The notes beneath the pieces are model-generated. The model worked only from the letters and a program-made list of their open reading frames with translations, did not search any database and was not told where the DNA came from. Of a stretch of DNA of 64,000 nt, positions 33,707-41,862 are shown piece by piece. How positions within the stretch are numbered: position 1 is the stretch's first letter; every line of letters starts with the position of its first letter. The position numbers and the translations under genes are program-made. The stretch is from Candidatus Peregrinibacteria bacterium GW2011_GWA2_33_10 (GTDB lineage: Bacteria; Patescibacteriota; Gracilibacteria; UBA1369; GWC2-33-13). The DNA is taken from the NCBI GenBank assembly GCA_000989565.1, contig LBOO01000001.1, forward strand, positions 1 through 64,000. The letters run 5' to 3'.

Positions 33707-35536
33707 TTATTTCCTCGCGTTTAAAACATTATATCCCCTTGTAAACGCATTAATCGATGCCACTATCACGTCCGGAGAAGTTCCGGAACCCGTAACCTCA
33801 TTACCGAATTTATCGCGCATTTTTATTCTCACTTCCACCACAGCGTCAGTTCCGGGAGTATCAATTTCCACATTATAATCAACCAAACTGAAATTAAGGG
33901 AATCTTTACCTTTTATCCCATTCTTTATGGCATTTATAATCGCATCAACAGGCCCAACACCATTTGCCTCGCTTTCAAAAATTTCTTCTTTAAATCTCAA
34001 TTTGACTGACGCGCTAGGTTTATCATGCATTTGCACATTCAAATGAAAATCCAATACTTTCAAAACCTCTTCCGCGAAAGCATGCTCTTTCAACGCGTTC
34101 TCAACTATATATTGTAAATCCGCTTTGCGCATTTGAGTATTTTTTTCACTGAATTCCTTAATATTATCGTAAACTTTCTGCAAATAAATATTTTGTAAAT
34201 CAATATTGAATTCTTTTTTAATGATTTTTTGTAATTCCTTGCTGTCCGAAGGAACTTTTTTCCATAAAATATCTTCTTTATTATTCATCAATGCAGACCT
34301 TATATTATATAATTTTAAATCAATATAACGATCAATTTCCTCGATTTCAGGATCTAAAACCGCAGGATCAGGCAAATTTTTCAAAGCACTGATCGGATCT
34401 TTCAGACCAACACCGGTCATCACTAAAACAACGCTGGAATTATTATCAATTTTTTTATCTTTTACTAATTTATTCAATGCCGCTAAAGGTAATGCACCGG
34501 AAGGTTCGACGAATATTGATTCTTCTTTTCCCAATTGCTGCTCTGCTTCCAAAGCTTCCAAATCCGAAACTGAAATAGCCATTCCCTTAGACTCTTTAAT
34601 CGCATTTAAAACCAAATTGCCATCCAAAGGAAAATTAACCGCAATCGCGCTGCAAATAGTATTTACTTTATCCCATCTTTTAATAGGTTGTTTTTTACTG
34701 AAAGCTTCAACGATTGTTGCACACCCTTCAGTTTGAACTCCAATTAACTTAGGTAACTTATCAATGAATCCGAGTTCAAAATATTCTTTAAACCCTTTCC
34801 AAATAGCTGATAAATTTGTTCCGCAACCTATTGGACAAATCAAATAATCAGGCGGCTTCCAATATAATTGTTCAATAATTTCATAAGCCTGTGATTTCTG
34901 ACCTTCCCTACGAAAAACATAATCACCCGCCAAGTAAAATTTATGTTTTTTTGCCATTTCTTCGGCTAATTTCGCGCAAACACTATAAGTATCGCGAATT
35001 TGTAATACTCTCGCTCCATAAGTTAAAGATTGCGATAATTTACCAATTGGTGTTCCTTCAGGCACTAATACATAGCATGGTATGCGTGCCAAAGAAGCGT
35101 AAGCCGCGGCGCTCGCAGCCATATTTCCCGAAGAAGCCAAACAAATCGCTTTAGCATTCATTTCCAAAGCTTTTGTTATTTCAACTAAAGTTCCTCTATC
35201 CTTAAAAACACCTGTAGGATTCGCACCTTCATTTTTAACATATACATCTTTAAGTTTATATTTTTTAGCTAAATTCGATGTTGTATAAAGAGGAGTCCCG
35301 CCTTCCTTCAAAGTAACGATTTTTTCAAAATCCATAATCGGATAAAAATCCGCATATTTCATGGCTGATAAAGGTGCTTTCCTTAATGAAAAGTTATTCA
35401 AACGCGTTTTAATTCTATTATAATCATAAATAACATCCAAAGAATCACCGCAATTTAAACAAGTGGTTACAGTTTGAGATTCATCAAAATCAGTTTTACA
35501 TGACACGCATTGAAGTTTATAAAATTTCGTAGGCAT
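33707..35536 (-). CDS. thrC: Threonine synthase fused to a LeuA-type regulatory domain
   Basis: Converts phosphohomoserine to threonine with PLP. An N-terminal zinc ribbon (Cys10, 13, 26, 29) comes before a fold-type II catalytic part (about 50-395) with the PLP lysine in GVFKDRG (Lys112), ASSGNMAAS and PIGCGTNLS. After residue 400 comes a helical linker like that of 2-isopropylmalate synthase, then about 113 residues matching the LeuA allosteric domain: GVGPVDAI, TDAVVEVR, GSGTSPDVIVASINAF. Ordinary ThrC ends near 400-430. The fusion suggests feedback control by a branched-chain amino acid, probably isoleucine or leucine (inference). leuB is 1.4 kb upstream. Confidence 0.93.
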   Translation of the reverse strand: MPTKFYKLQCVSCKTDFDESQTVTTCLNCGDSLDVIYDYNRIKTRLNNFSLRKAPLSAMKYADFYPIMDFEKIVTLKEGGTPLYTTSNLAKKYKLKDVYVKNEGANPTGVFKDRGTLVEITKALEMNAKAICLASSGNMAASAAAYASLARIPCYVLVPEGTPIGKLSQSLTYGARVLQIRDTYSVCAKLAEEMAKKHKFYLAGDYVFRREGQKSQAYEIIEQLYWKPPDYLICPIGCGTNLSAIWKGFKEYFELGFIDKLPKLIGVQTEGCATIVEAFSKKQPIKRWDKVNTICSAIAVNFPLDGNLVLNAIKESKGMAISVSDLEALEAEQQLGKEESIFVEPSGALPLAALNKLVKDKKIDNNSSVVLVMTGVGLKDPISALKNLPDPAVLDPEIEEIDRYIDLKLYNIRSALMNNKEDILWKKVPSDSKELQKIIKKEFNIDLQNIYLQKVYDNIKEFSEKNTQMRKADLQYIVENALKEHAFAEEVLKVLDFHLNVQMHDKPSASVKLRFKEEIFESEANGVGPVDAIINAIKNGIKGKDSLNFSLVDYNVEIDTPGTDAVVEVRIKMRDKFGNEVTGSGTSPDVIVASINAFTRGYNVLNARK

Positions 35537-35631
35537 TTTAAAAAATTACAATCAAAAAATTAAACACATATATTAAATAACGAAAAAGAGGGAAATACAA
35601 TGCAAATTTAGATGTCAGTTATCAGTGATCA

Positions 35632-36000
35632 CTACTCCAACGCCACACATTCAATCTCCACCATCGCACCTTTAGGAAGCGCAGCTACTTCAACAGTCGC
35701 CCTTGCAGGCTTATGCGGAAAAAAATTGGCATAAACTTCATTTACCAGAAAAAAATCATTTAAATCTTTCAAATAAATGGTTGTTTTTATAACTTTTTCC
35801 AGCGAAGAACCGGCACTTTCAAGTACATTTTTCAAATTTTCGCATACCTGAGCAGTCTGTCTTCCGGAATCACCATTAACCAGCAGACCTTCAGTGTTTA
35901 AAGGAATTTGACCGGAACAAAAAATAAATCCATTTGCTTTTATGGCCTGACTATATGGCCCAATAGCTTCCGGAGCCTTATTTGTTTTAATAAATTCCAT
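35632..36000 (-). CDS. ridA: RidA family enamine/imine deaminase
   Basis: 122-residue YjgF/UK114 trimeric protein that hydrolyses reactive 2-aminoacrylate and related enamines released by PLP enzymes. Signatures: APEAIGPYSQAIKANGFIFCSGQIPL (about 10-35), the conserved Arg in KPARATVEVAALPKGAMVEIE (Arg about 99) and the terminal Glu. It lies upstream of the PLP-dependent thrC on the same strand, a sensible functional pairing. Confidence 0.95.
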   Translation of the reverse strand: MEFIKTNKAPEAIGPYSQAIKANGFIFCSGQIPLNTEGLLVNGDSGRQTAQVCENLKNVLESAGSSLEKVIKTTIYLKDLNDFFLVNEVYANFFPHKPARATVEVAALPKGAMVEIECVALE

Positions 36001-36036
36001 AATAATTTAAATTATAAATTTAAAATAAGTAAAATA

Positions 36037-36798
36037 TTATTTTTCCAAACCTATATTATATCCCGTAACTTTTCTTAATCTTTTTAAAAGCTTCTTTTTT
36101 TGTTTTACACTTTTTTCATATAAAAGTCTAATTCTTACGCGAAAACGAAAATTCAATTTATTGAATATCGAATCAGTAACTTTATAGATGCTATAAGTTA
36201 TAAAATAAGCCGCAAAAACATCAATAGAATAATGGACATGCATAAAAAGTACAGTTAAAGCCATAATAAATGAACTGATGAGAAAAAAATATGAGATCCA
36301 TTTATTATCCTTATTAAAAAGTAGAAAAGCCAAAAAAGGGATTCCTGTATGAGCGGAAAAAAATAAATCATTTTTATAAAAAAAACTGATCAACAAAGAG
36401 TTTTCAGGATTTGGCCCGGCATGAGTTAAAAAATTTTCAGGCATGCCGATATGCGTTAAAGAAATGAAAAAACTGCGAATAATTATAAAAGACGCGTAAG
36501 CTTTTAAAGTAAAAGGAAAAACTTCCGGACGGAATAAAATTGGATATAAAAAAATTACGGATATGATAATTGTAATTCCGGTAACATAAAAAAAATTCAA
36601 ATCCAAAGTGGGGATATGATCCAGAATCAAATCCTGCACAGCTAAAACTTCAATGTTGGAAACATAAAGACTGGCAAAAACATTGATGATCAAAGCTAGA
36701 AACATTACCAATAATCCGATTAAAAAGGAAAATTTAAAGTGTTGATCTTGAATTAAAGTTTTCCATTGACGAATAGGTTGAAATTTTCGATACACCAT
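36037..36798 (-). CDS. PAP2_C / sphingomyelin-synthase-like membrane protein
   Basis: 253 residues with about six transmembrane helices and a basic C-terminal tail. The order NDLFFSAHTG (about 137-146) and MHVHYSIDVFAAYF (about 182-195) matches the catalytic C3 (GD-x-x-x-SGHT) and C4 (HY-[ST]-x-DV) motifs of sphingomyelin synthase and Aur1-like lipid phosphotransferases, with His-His-Asp complete. A bacterial member may transfer a phospho-head group between lipids or act as a lipid phosphatase; the substrate is unknown. Confidence 0.75.
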   Translation of the reverse strand: MVYRKFQPIRQWKTLIQDQHFKFSFLIGLLVMFLALIINVFASLYVSNIEVLAVQDLILDHIPTLDLNFFYVTGITIIISVIFLYPILFRPEVFPFTLKAYASFIIIRSFFISLTHIGMPENFLTHAGPNPENSLLISFFYKNDLFFSAHTGIPFLAFLLFNKDNKWISYFFLISSFIMALTVLFMHVHYSIDVFAAYFITYSIYKVTDSIFNKLNFRFRVRIRLLYEKSVKQKKKLLKRLRKVTGYNIGLEK

Positions 36799-36893
36799 AA
36801 AATGACAAATAATATATTAAATCTTATTGATTTTAAATCTTACAGGAGAAAAGCTAAACAGAAAAGAGAAAAAACATAGTTAATGATCAGAAA

Positions 36894-37982
36894 TCAGTGA
36901 TCCCTTACAATCGCCTCCGCAATATAATCCCCCATTTCCATTGTTCTGACTTTTCTCAACCCCTCCCTATAAATGTCCCCTGTCCGTATCCCCTTTTCCA
37001 AAACATTAATCACGGCATTCTCAATTGCTTCTCCTTCTTTAATCATAGAAAAAGAATATTTTAACATCAAAGCTGCTGATAAAATTTGGGCGATTGGATT
37101 GGCAATATTTATTCCCGCGATATCCTGTGCGCTGCCGCCGATAGGTTCAAACAAACCAAAATTTTTATCATTAAGAGACGCGGAAGGAGCCATTCCTAAA
37201 GAGCCACTGATTACTGAGCCTAAATCACTTAAAATATCTCCAAACATATTTTCAGTTAATAAAACATCAAAATAATTGGGATTTTTCATTAATTGCATGG
37301 CCGCATTATCAACATACATAAATTCAAAGTCCACATTCTTATTTTTTTGCGCGAATTCTTTTGTGATTTTTCTCCAAAGTAAACTGCAATCAAGAACATT
37401 CGCTTTATCAACAACAGTAATTTTTTTATTTCTTTTCTCAGCTATTTCCACAGCTAATTTTATAATTCTACGAATCTCACTCTCTTTATAAGACATGATA
37501 TCGATGGCAACTTCCTCTCCGTTATCCATATAAGTTTTATGCTCCCCAAAATAAATTCCACCTGTTAATTCTCTTAAAATCATTACATCAACACCATTTT
37601 CCACAATATTATTTTTTAGAACGGAAAGCTCTATTAATGGCTTATACAAATAAATAGGTCTTAAATTCGCGTATAAATTAAATTTTTTTCGTAGTCCTAA
37701 AAGCGCGTTTTTTTCCACTCCCTGCCATTTTTTCTCAGTTTGTTTATCCACCGGCCCGCCAACCGAACCAAACAAAATCGCATCACAATCACTGCACGCG
37801 TCTAACGTTTTTTGAGGTAAATGTTCACCATAAACATCATAAGCCGCTCCTCCGACCAATTCCTCATTATATAAAAATTTATGATCAAAAATCACCGCGA
37901 TTTTATCTAAAACCTTAATCGCTTCCCTCATAACTTCCGGTCCAATTCCATCCCCCGCCAAAACAGCAATCTTCTTTTGCAT
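36894..37982 (-). CDS. leuB: 3-isopropylmalate dehydrogenase
   Basis: NAD-dependent oxidative decarboxylase of leucine synthesis. With the ATG at 37982 (MQKKIAVLAGDGIGPEV) it has 362 residues; an upstream ATG at 38003 adds seven residues outside the family start. LeuB-specific blocks: ALLGLRKKFNLYANLRP (about 90-106), RELTGGIYFG, MYVDNAAMQL, LTENMFGDILSDLGS and the NAD site EPIGGSAQDIAG. leuA and leuCD are not in the window, but thrC downstream carries a LeuA-type regulatory domain. Confidence 0.95.
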   Translation of the reverse strand: MQKKIAVLAGDGIGPEVMREAIKVLDKIAVIFDHKFLYNEELVGGAAYDVYGEHLPQKTLDACSDCDAILFGSVGGPVDKQTEKKWQGVEKNALLGLRKKFNLYANLRPIYLYKPLIELSVLKNNIVENGVDVMILRELTGGIYFGEHKTYMDNGEEVAIDIMSYKESEIRRIIKLAVEIAEKRNKKITVVDKANVLDCSLLWRKITKEFAQKNKNVDFEFMYVDNAAMQLMKNPNYFDVLLTENMFGDILSDLGSVISGSLGMAPSASLNDKNFGLFEPIGGSAQDIAGINIANPIAQILSAALMLKYSFSMIKEGEAIENAVINVLEKGIRTGDIYREGLRKVRTMEMGDYIAEAIVRDH

Positions 37983-38070
37983 AAAAAAAATAATTCTAAA
38001 CATAAGAAAATTAGAATAAACTTAATAAAAAGTAAAGATATAATCCTTTTACGGACTGCGCTTGCCCTTC

Positions 38071-40698
38071 TCATTTATTTTCATGCCATCTTTTAATTTT
38101 ATCCTCAACCAAATCTCTTGGTTTCGCGTATTTTTCTCTCGCGACTTTAATGATTTTATTTATTTGGTCCGAGTCGTTTTCATGAATTGGAGGAGAAAGA
38201 GTATCAAAAGAAAATGTTTTTGTCGGCATTCCATCAACCAAAAGCTTTGTGTAAGCAGTATATTTACTCAAAGAGATTAAATCATTTTCAGTAACTTCCT
38301 CGCTGAATTGAGAAGACAAAAATTCAGCATCCGTAAATCCCACTTGGAAAGCCATTGTTGTTCCCACGTTCCCAAAAACAGCTTCTCTTACTTCATCGGG
38401 CATTTGAGCGATATATTGATTTGCCATTGTTAAATTCAAACGGTATTTTCTGGCTTCAGATAAAATTGTGGCAAAAGAGTCTGTGGCGAAATTTTGGAAT
38501 TCATCAACGTATAAATAAAAATCTTTACGATCCTTTTCCGGAATATTAGCTCTGCTCATGGCATCCAATTGAAATTTTGTAATAATCATCGAACCCAAAA
38601 GACTTGAAACATCCTCTCCGATTTTCCCCTTAGATAAATTAACGATCACGATTTTGTTTTTATCCATCGCAAATCTGAAATCAATGGAACTTTTTGGCTG
38701 ACCAACAATGTTTCTAATAATCGGACTTGATAAAAATTGTCCGACTTTATTTAAAATCGGAGAAATTGCTTCGATTTTCTGTTTATCTTGCATTTTTTCA
38801 AATTCATTTTCCCAAAAAGATCTGACAATCGGATCAGTCAATTTTGCAACTACTTTTTTTCTAAATACTGAATCCTGAAGCATGCGCGTAATTCCCAACA
38901 TCGTGGTATTCGGGTATTCCAATAAAGACAAAATGGTATTCCTTAAAATATGCTCAAGCCGTGGGCCCCAACTGTCAGCATATATTTTTTTGAATATTCC
39001 TATCAAACCTGAACATACAATTGTATTAAATTGAGGATCTATATTCTCCAACATATTGAACGCGACAGGAAAATCTCTATCGGAAGGATCAAAAACAATA
39101 ACATGATTTGTACGCCATGGGGGTATGAAATTCATTATATTTTCCGCTAAATCTCCATGGGGATCAATGACTGCCAATCCTCTCCCCCTTTGAATATCCG
39201 AAAAAATCATATTTTCCAATAATGTTGATTTTCCCATTCCGGTTTTTCCAATAATGTAAATATGTCGCCTTCTATCGGTTTTTTTGATTCCAAATTCATT
39301 ATAAATTCCCCGAAAATTGGTTTTCCCCAACAAAGTATATTCATCTTCATCCAAATATTTCGGATCAGGAAGATCAGACGGCGGTTCAAGCTTTTTCGAT
39401 CGCACCCAAAAAATATTCGGAGTCATCACAACATTGGTCGGCAGATGAAAAATTGTTGCTATCTCTTCCGTGTTTAAGACAAAACTTTTGATTATTTTTC
39501 TAAATTGAAACCTATCAACAGCATCCTTCCCTTTTGTAAATTCCTTCAGAAAAAAACCATTCATATGTGGAATGCTGAATTGCTTAAATGAACCCGCGAT
39601 TTCTCTAACTTTGCTTTGCGCTTCGGAAATTTTTGCTGATTCCGGAATATAAAGAACTCTGATATTTACCTCAAATAATAGCTTTGCAACCTTATCCATG
39701 GCCGCGGACAAAGGAGATTCTCGATCGTGGCTGCGTGAAATTTCTTCTTTTAATTCTTCAATGTCTCTTTTTTCGTCAATCACGCTTTTATTATTTTTAC
39801 TTAAAATTCCTCCAATTCGGATTCTTTGAAAAAAGAAAGAAAAATATAATGGGAAAAAAACATACCTAAACCATTTTTCCTTCTTACAAAACAGATTGGC
39901 GTAAAGTCTTTGAATTGAATTAAAATAACTAAAAATACCTTTTGACAGCAATCTCACACAATCAACATAAATTTTTCTCCATTTCTCCGGCATAGGCCTG
40001 CAAACAATCTGTATCCAAGCTTGATCATAAGGTGAATTCAGTTTGGAAATCGAAGCTGTAATGCCCGCGATCGGGTCCACGGCAACTTGTTTTAATTTAT
40101 CTTCGAATTGAATATATCTTTTAATCGGAAAAATATCAGGAGATGACAAACTTAATTCACCCCCGACAATTCCTTTATAAGTGTTGATTTTTATCCCGCT
40201 TTTCGGAATTCTGTCCCCGAGTAAAATTTCCGGTTTTATAAGAGCTTTGCTATCGGATTTTTTTTCATTATCTTTTTTTGTATTTATAACTTCAACCATC
40301 TGCACCACGGCGAAATCTTCAACTTCCTTAATTTCAACATCAGGATATTGTGCGTAAATCTGACCTTCAATTAAACTGCGATAAGTTACCGGAATACGAA
40401 CGTAAAATTTTATCTGTTTATTGATATTGGCGATTTCAAAACTAATATTATCTACACAAAATCCTCTTAATTTCTGGCCAAATGTAATTCTATCATCAGT
40501 GGAATGTATAGTAGCGAATATTTGCTCCGCCATAATCGGTCCAAGCTCATTTTCACGGGAAACTTGAACAGAAAGAACGCAATATTCAGCATGTTTTTTA
40601 AATCTTTTTTTCTGCCAATAAATAAAAATACTAAAAAGTAATTTTATTAAAATTATACTACTGCCTATCAACCCTAAAATTACTAAAACATTCCGCAT
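38071..40698 (-). CDS. VirD4/TraG-like type IV secretion ATPase
   Basis: 875 residues. An N-terminal membrane helix (about 5-28) is followed by a roughly 440-residue region of unknown fold and a RecA-like motor with Walker A GKTGMGKSTLL (about 488), AVIDPHGD, and Walker B FYLYVDEFQNF. Downstream NLTMANQYIAQM and FGNVGTTMAFQVG match the TraG/TraD C-terminal motifs. Such single-copy proteins are widespread in CPR genomes, where they are thought to act in DNA or protein transfer or pilus-linked export. No other T4SS genes are adjacent. Confidence 0.85.
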   Translation of the reverse strand: MRNVLVILGLIGSSIILIKLLFSIFIYWQKKRFKKHAEYCVLSVQVSRENELGPIMAEQIFATIHSTDDRITFGQKLRGFCVDNISFEIANINKQIKFYVRIPVTYRSLIEGQIYAQYPDVEIKEVEDFAVVQMVEVINTKKDNEKKSDSKALIKPEILLGDRIPKSGIKINTYKGIVGGELSLSSPDIFPIKRYIQFEDKLKQVAVDPIAGITASISKLNSPYDQAWIQIVCRPMPEKWRKIYVDCVRLLSKGIFSYFNSIQRLYANLFCKKEKWFRYVFFPLYFSFFFQRIRIGGILSKNNKSVIDEKRDIEELKEEISRSHDRESPLSAAMDKVAKLLFEVNIRVLYIPESAKISEAQSKVREIAGSFKQFSIPHMNGFFLKEFTKGKDAVDRFQFRKIIKSFVLNTEEIATIFHLPTNVVMTPNIFWVRSKKLEPPSDLPDPKYLDEDEYTLLGKTNFRGIYNEFGIKKTDRRRHIYIIGKTGMGKSTLLENMIFSDIQRGRGLAVIDPHGDLAENIMNFIPPWRTNHVIVFDPSDRDFPVAFNMLENIDPQFNTIVCSGLIGIFKKIYADSWGPRLEHILRNTILSLLEYPNTTMLGITRMLQDSVFRKKVVAKLTDPIVRSFWENEFEKMQDKQKIEAISPILNKVGQFLSSPIIRNIVGQPKSSIDFRFAMDKNKIVIVNLSKGKIGEDVSSLLGSMIITKFQLDAMSRANIPEKDRKDFYLYVDEFQNFATDSFATILSEARKYRLNLTMANQYIAQMPDEVREAVFGNVGTTMAFQVGFTDAEFLSSQFSEEVTENDLISLSKYTAYTKLLVDGMPTKTFSFDTLSPPIHENDSDQINKIIKVAREKYAKPRDLVEDKIKRWHENK

Positions 40699-40790
40699 AT
40701 GAAAAGACTTATATAAAATCTTTATATTATAGCGTAAAACAAAGGAAATTGTAATGGAAAATCAAAAAAATTATTCGCTCTTGAAAACAA

Positions 40791-40913
40791 GAGAGTGTTC
40801 AAAAAGTATCAGATGTGGCTTTTCTTTTGAAAACAATAATGTGAGCGTAGTAATCTACGTGATCACTATTTTTTTCAAAAAAAAGTCACAGATGATGCTT
40901 TTTCAACACTCTC
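40791..40913. repeat. MITE-like 123-bp palindrome (copy B)
   Basis: Imperfect inverted repeat. The ends GAGAGTGTT and AACACTCTC match over about 20 bp, interior arms continue to a centre with GCGTAGTAATCTACG. It overlaps the last three codons and stop of ruvX (TGA at 40903-40905), so insertion may have supplied that gene end. Same design as 23578-23701. Confidence 0.75.
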
Positions 40914-41325
40914 GATTAATGGAATCCAAATAACCCTGTAGAATATAAGCGGCGCTATACATATCAATTTTTCCTTTACTATACTTCTGCAATTTTCGAT
41001 TACCTTTAATATTATCCAAAATCACTTTTGTACTGAAACGTTCATCAACACTGATTACTTTTTTATCACTGAAGTTATGTTTTAATTGCTTAATAAAAGC
41101 ATATACAAGATCAGTCTGCTTTGAAGCACCACCCTTTAAATTTAAAGGCAAACCAACAATAATTTCTTGGATATCATACTTATTTAAATATTCACTTAAT
41201 TTACCAAAAACATCATTTGTTTCAATGACTTCCAATGGTATTGCAATAACATTATCCGGATCACTCAACGCGATTCCGGTACGGATATCACCATAATCAA
41301 TCCCGATTAATCTGTTTTTCATCAT
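40903..41325 (-). CDS. ruvX: YqgF/RuvX family nuclease
   Basis: Putative pre-16S rRNA-processing or Holliday-junction-type nuclease of the RNase H fold. 140 residues. Motifs: RLIGIDYGDIRTGIALSD (about 5-22, first catalytic Asp), EIIVGLPLNLKGG (about 54-66), VDERFSTK (about 99, second acid) and DMYSAAYILQGYL (third acid). Its ATG overlaps the rplI stop by 1 nt. Either of two consecutive ATGs can be the start. The C-terminus lies in the palindrome at 40791-40913. Confidence 0.92.
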   Translation of the reverse strand: MMKNRLIGIDYGDIRTGIALSDPDNVIAIPLEVIETNDVFGKLSEYLNKYDIQEIIVGLPLNLKGGASKQTDLVYAFIKQLKHNFSDKKVISVDERFSTKVILDNIKGNRKLQKYSKGKIDMYSAAYILQGYLDSINREC

Positions 41326-41774
41326 TATTTCCCTTCATCTTCAACATTGACTTTTATATTCAACTCCGCTCCTTCTTTTAAATGGATTAATACATCATGT
41401 TCTCCTAAAATTTTAATATGACTTTTCATGCGAATATTTTCTTTTTTCAAACTGACACCTTTAGCCTCCAAAGCTTCCAAAATATCTTTTTCCGCGATGG
41501 AATCAAATAATCTGTTATGCTCGCTGACATTTTTTTTAAAAACCAATTGAATATCTTTTAATTTATCCATAATTTCCTGAACATGTTCTTCTTTGACTTC
41601 AGAACGCTTCTTTTTCATATTCAAAATTTTTGTAGCTTCTTTTTCCAGAGCCGGAGTAGCACTCAAAGCATATCCGCGAGGGAATAAAAAATTAACAAAA
41701 TAACCACGTTTTACTTTTTTGGTTTCGAATTTTTTACCTAAATTTTTGATATCTGATTTAAGAATAACTTTCAT
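41325..41774 (-). CDS. rplI: 50S ribosomal protein L9 (bL9)
   Basis: 149 residues, same as the family. The N-terminal domain MKVILKSDIKNLGKKFETKKVKRGYFVNFLFPRG has the conserved GY-x-x-N-x-L-x-P-x-G, then a long connecting helix (about 40-75) and a C-terminal rRNA-binding domain. Presence of bL9 argues against the Microgenomates branch of CPR, where it has been reported absent. It overlaps ruvX by 1 nt. Confidence 0.96.
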   Translation of the reverse strand: MKVILKSDIKNLGKKFETKKVKRGYFVNFLFPRGYALSATPALEKEATKILNMKKKRSEVKEEHVQEIMDKLKDIQLVFKKNVSEHNRLFDSIAEKDILEALEAKGVSLKKENIRMKSHIKILGEHDVLIHLKEGAELNIKVNVEDEGK

Positions 41775-41862
41775 TATATATTGATTATGGCTAAAGCTTT
41801 CGAATTATAAATGCAAAAAGGAAAGATTTCAATAGAAAGTGCTGGTCGCTAATCACTGAAAT

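Noticed and set aside
40791..40913. Ordinary terminator of ruvX
   Set aside because: The palindrome is about 123 bp with long arms and overlaps the ruvX stop, far larger than a Rho-independent terminator, though it may act as one.
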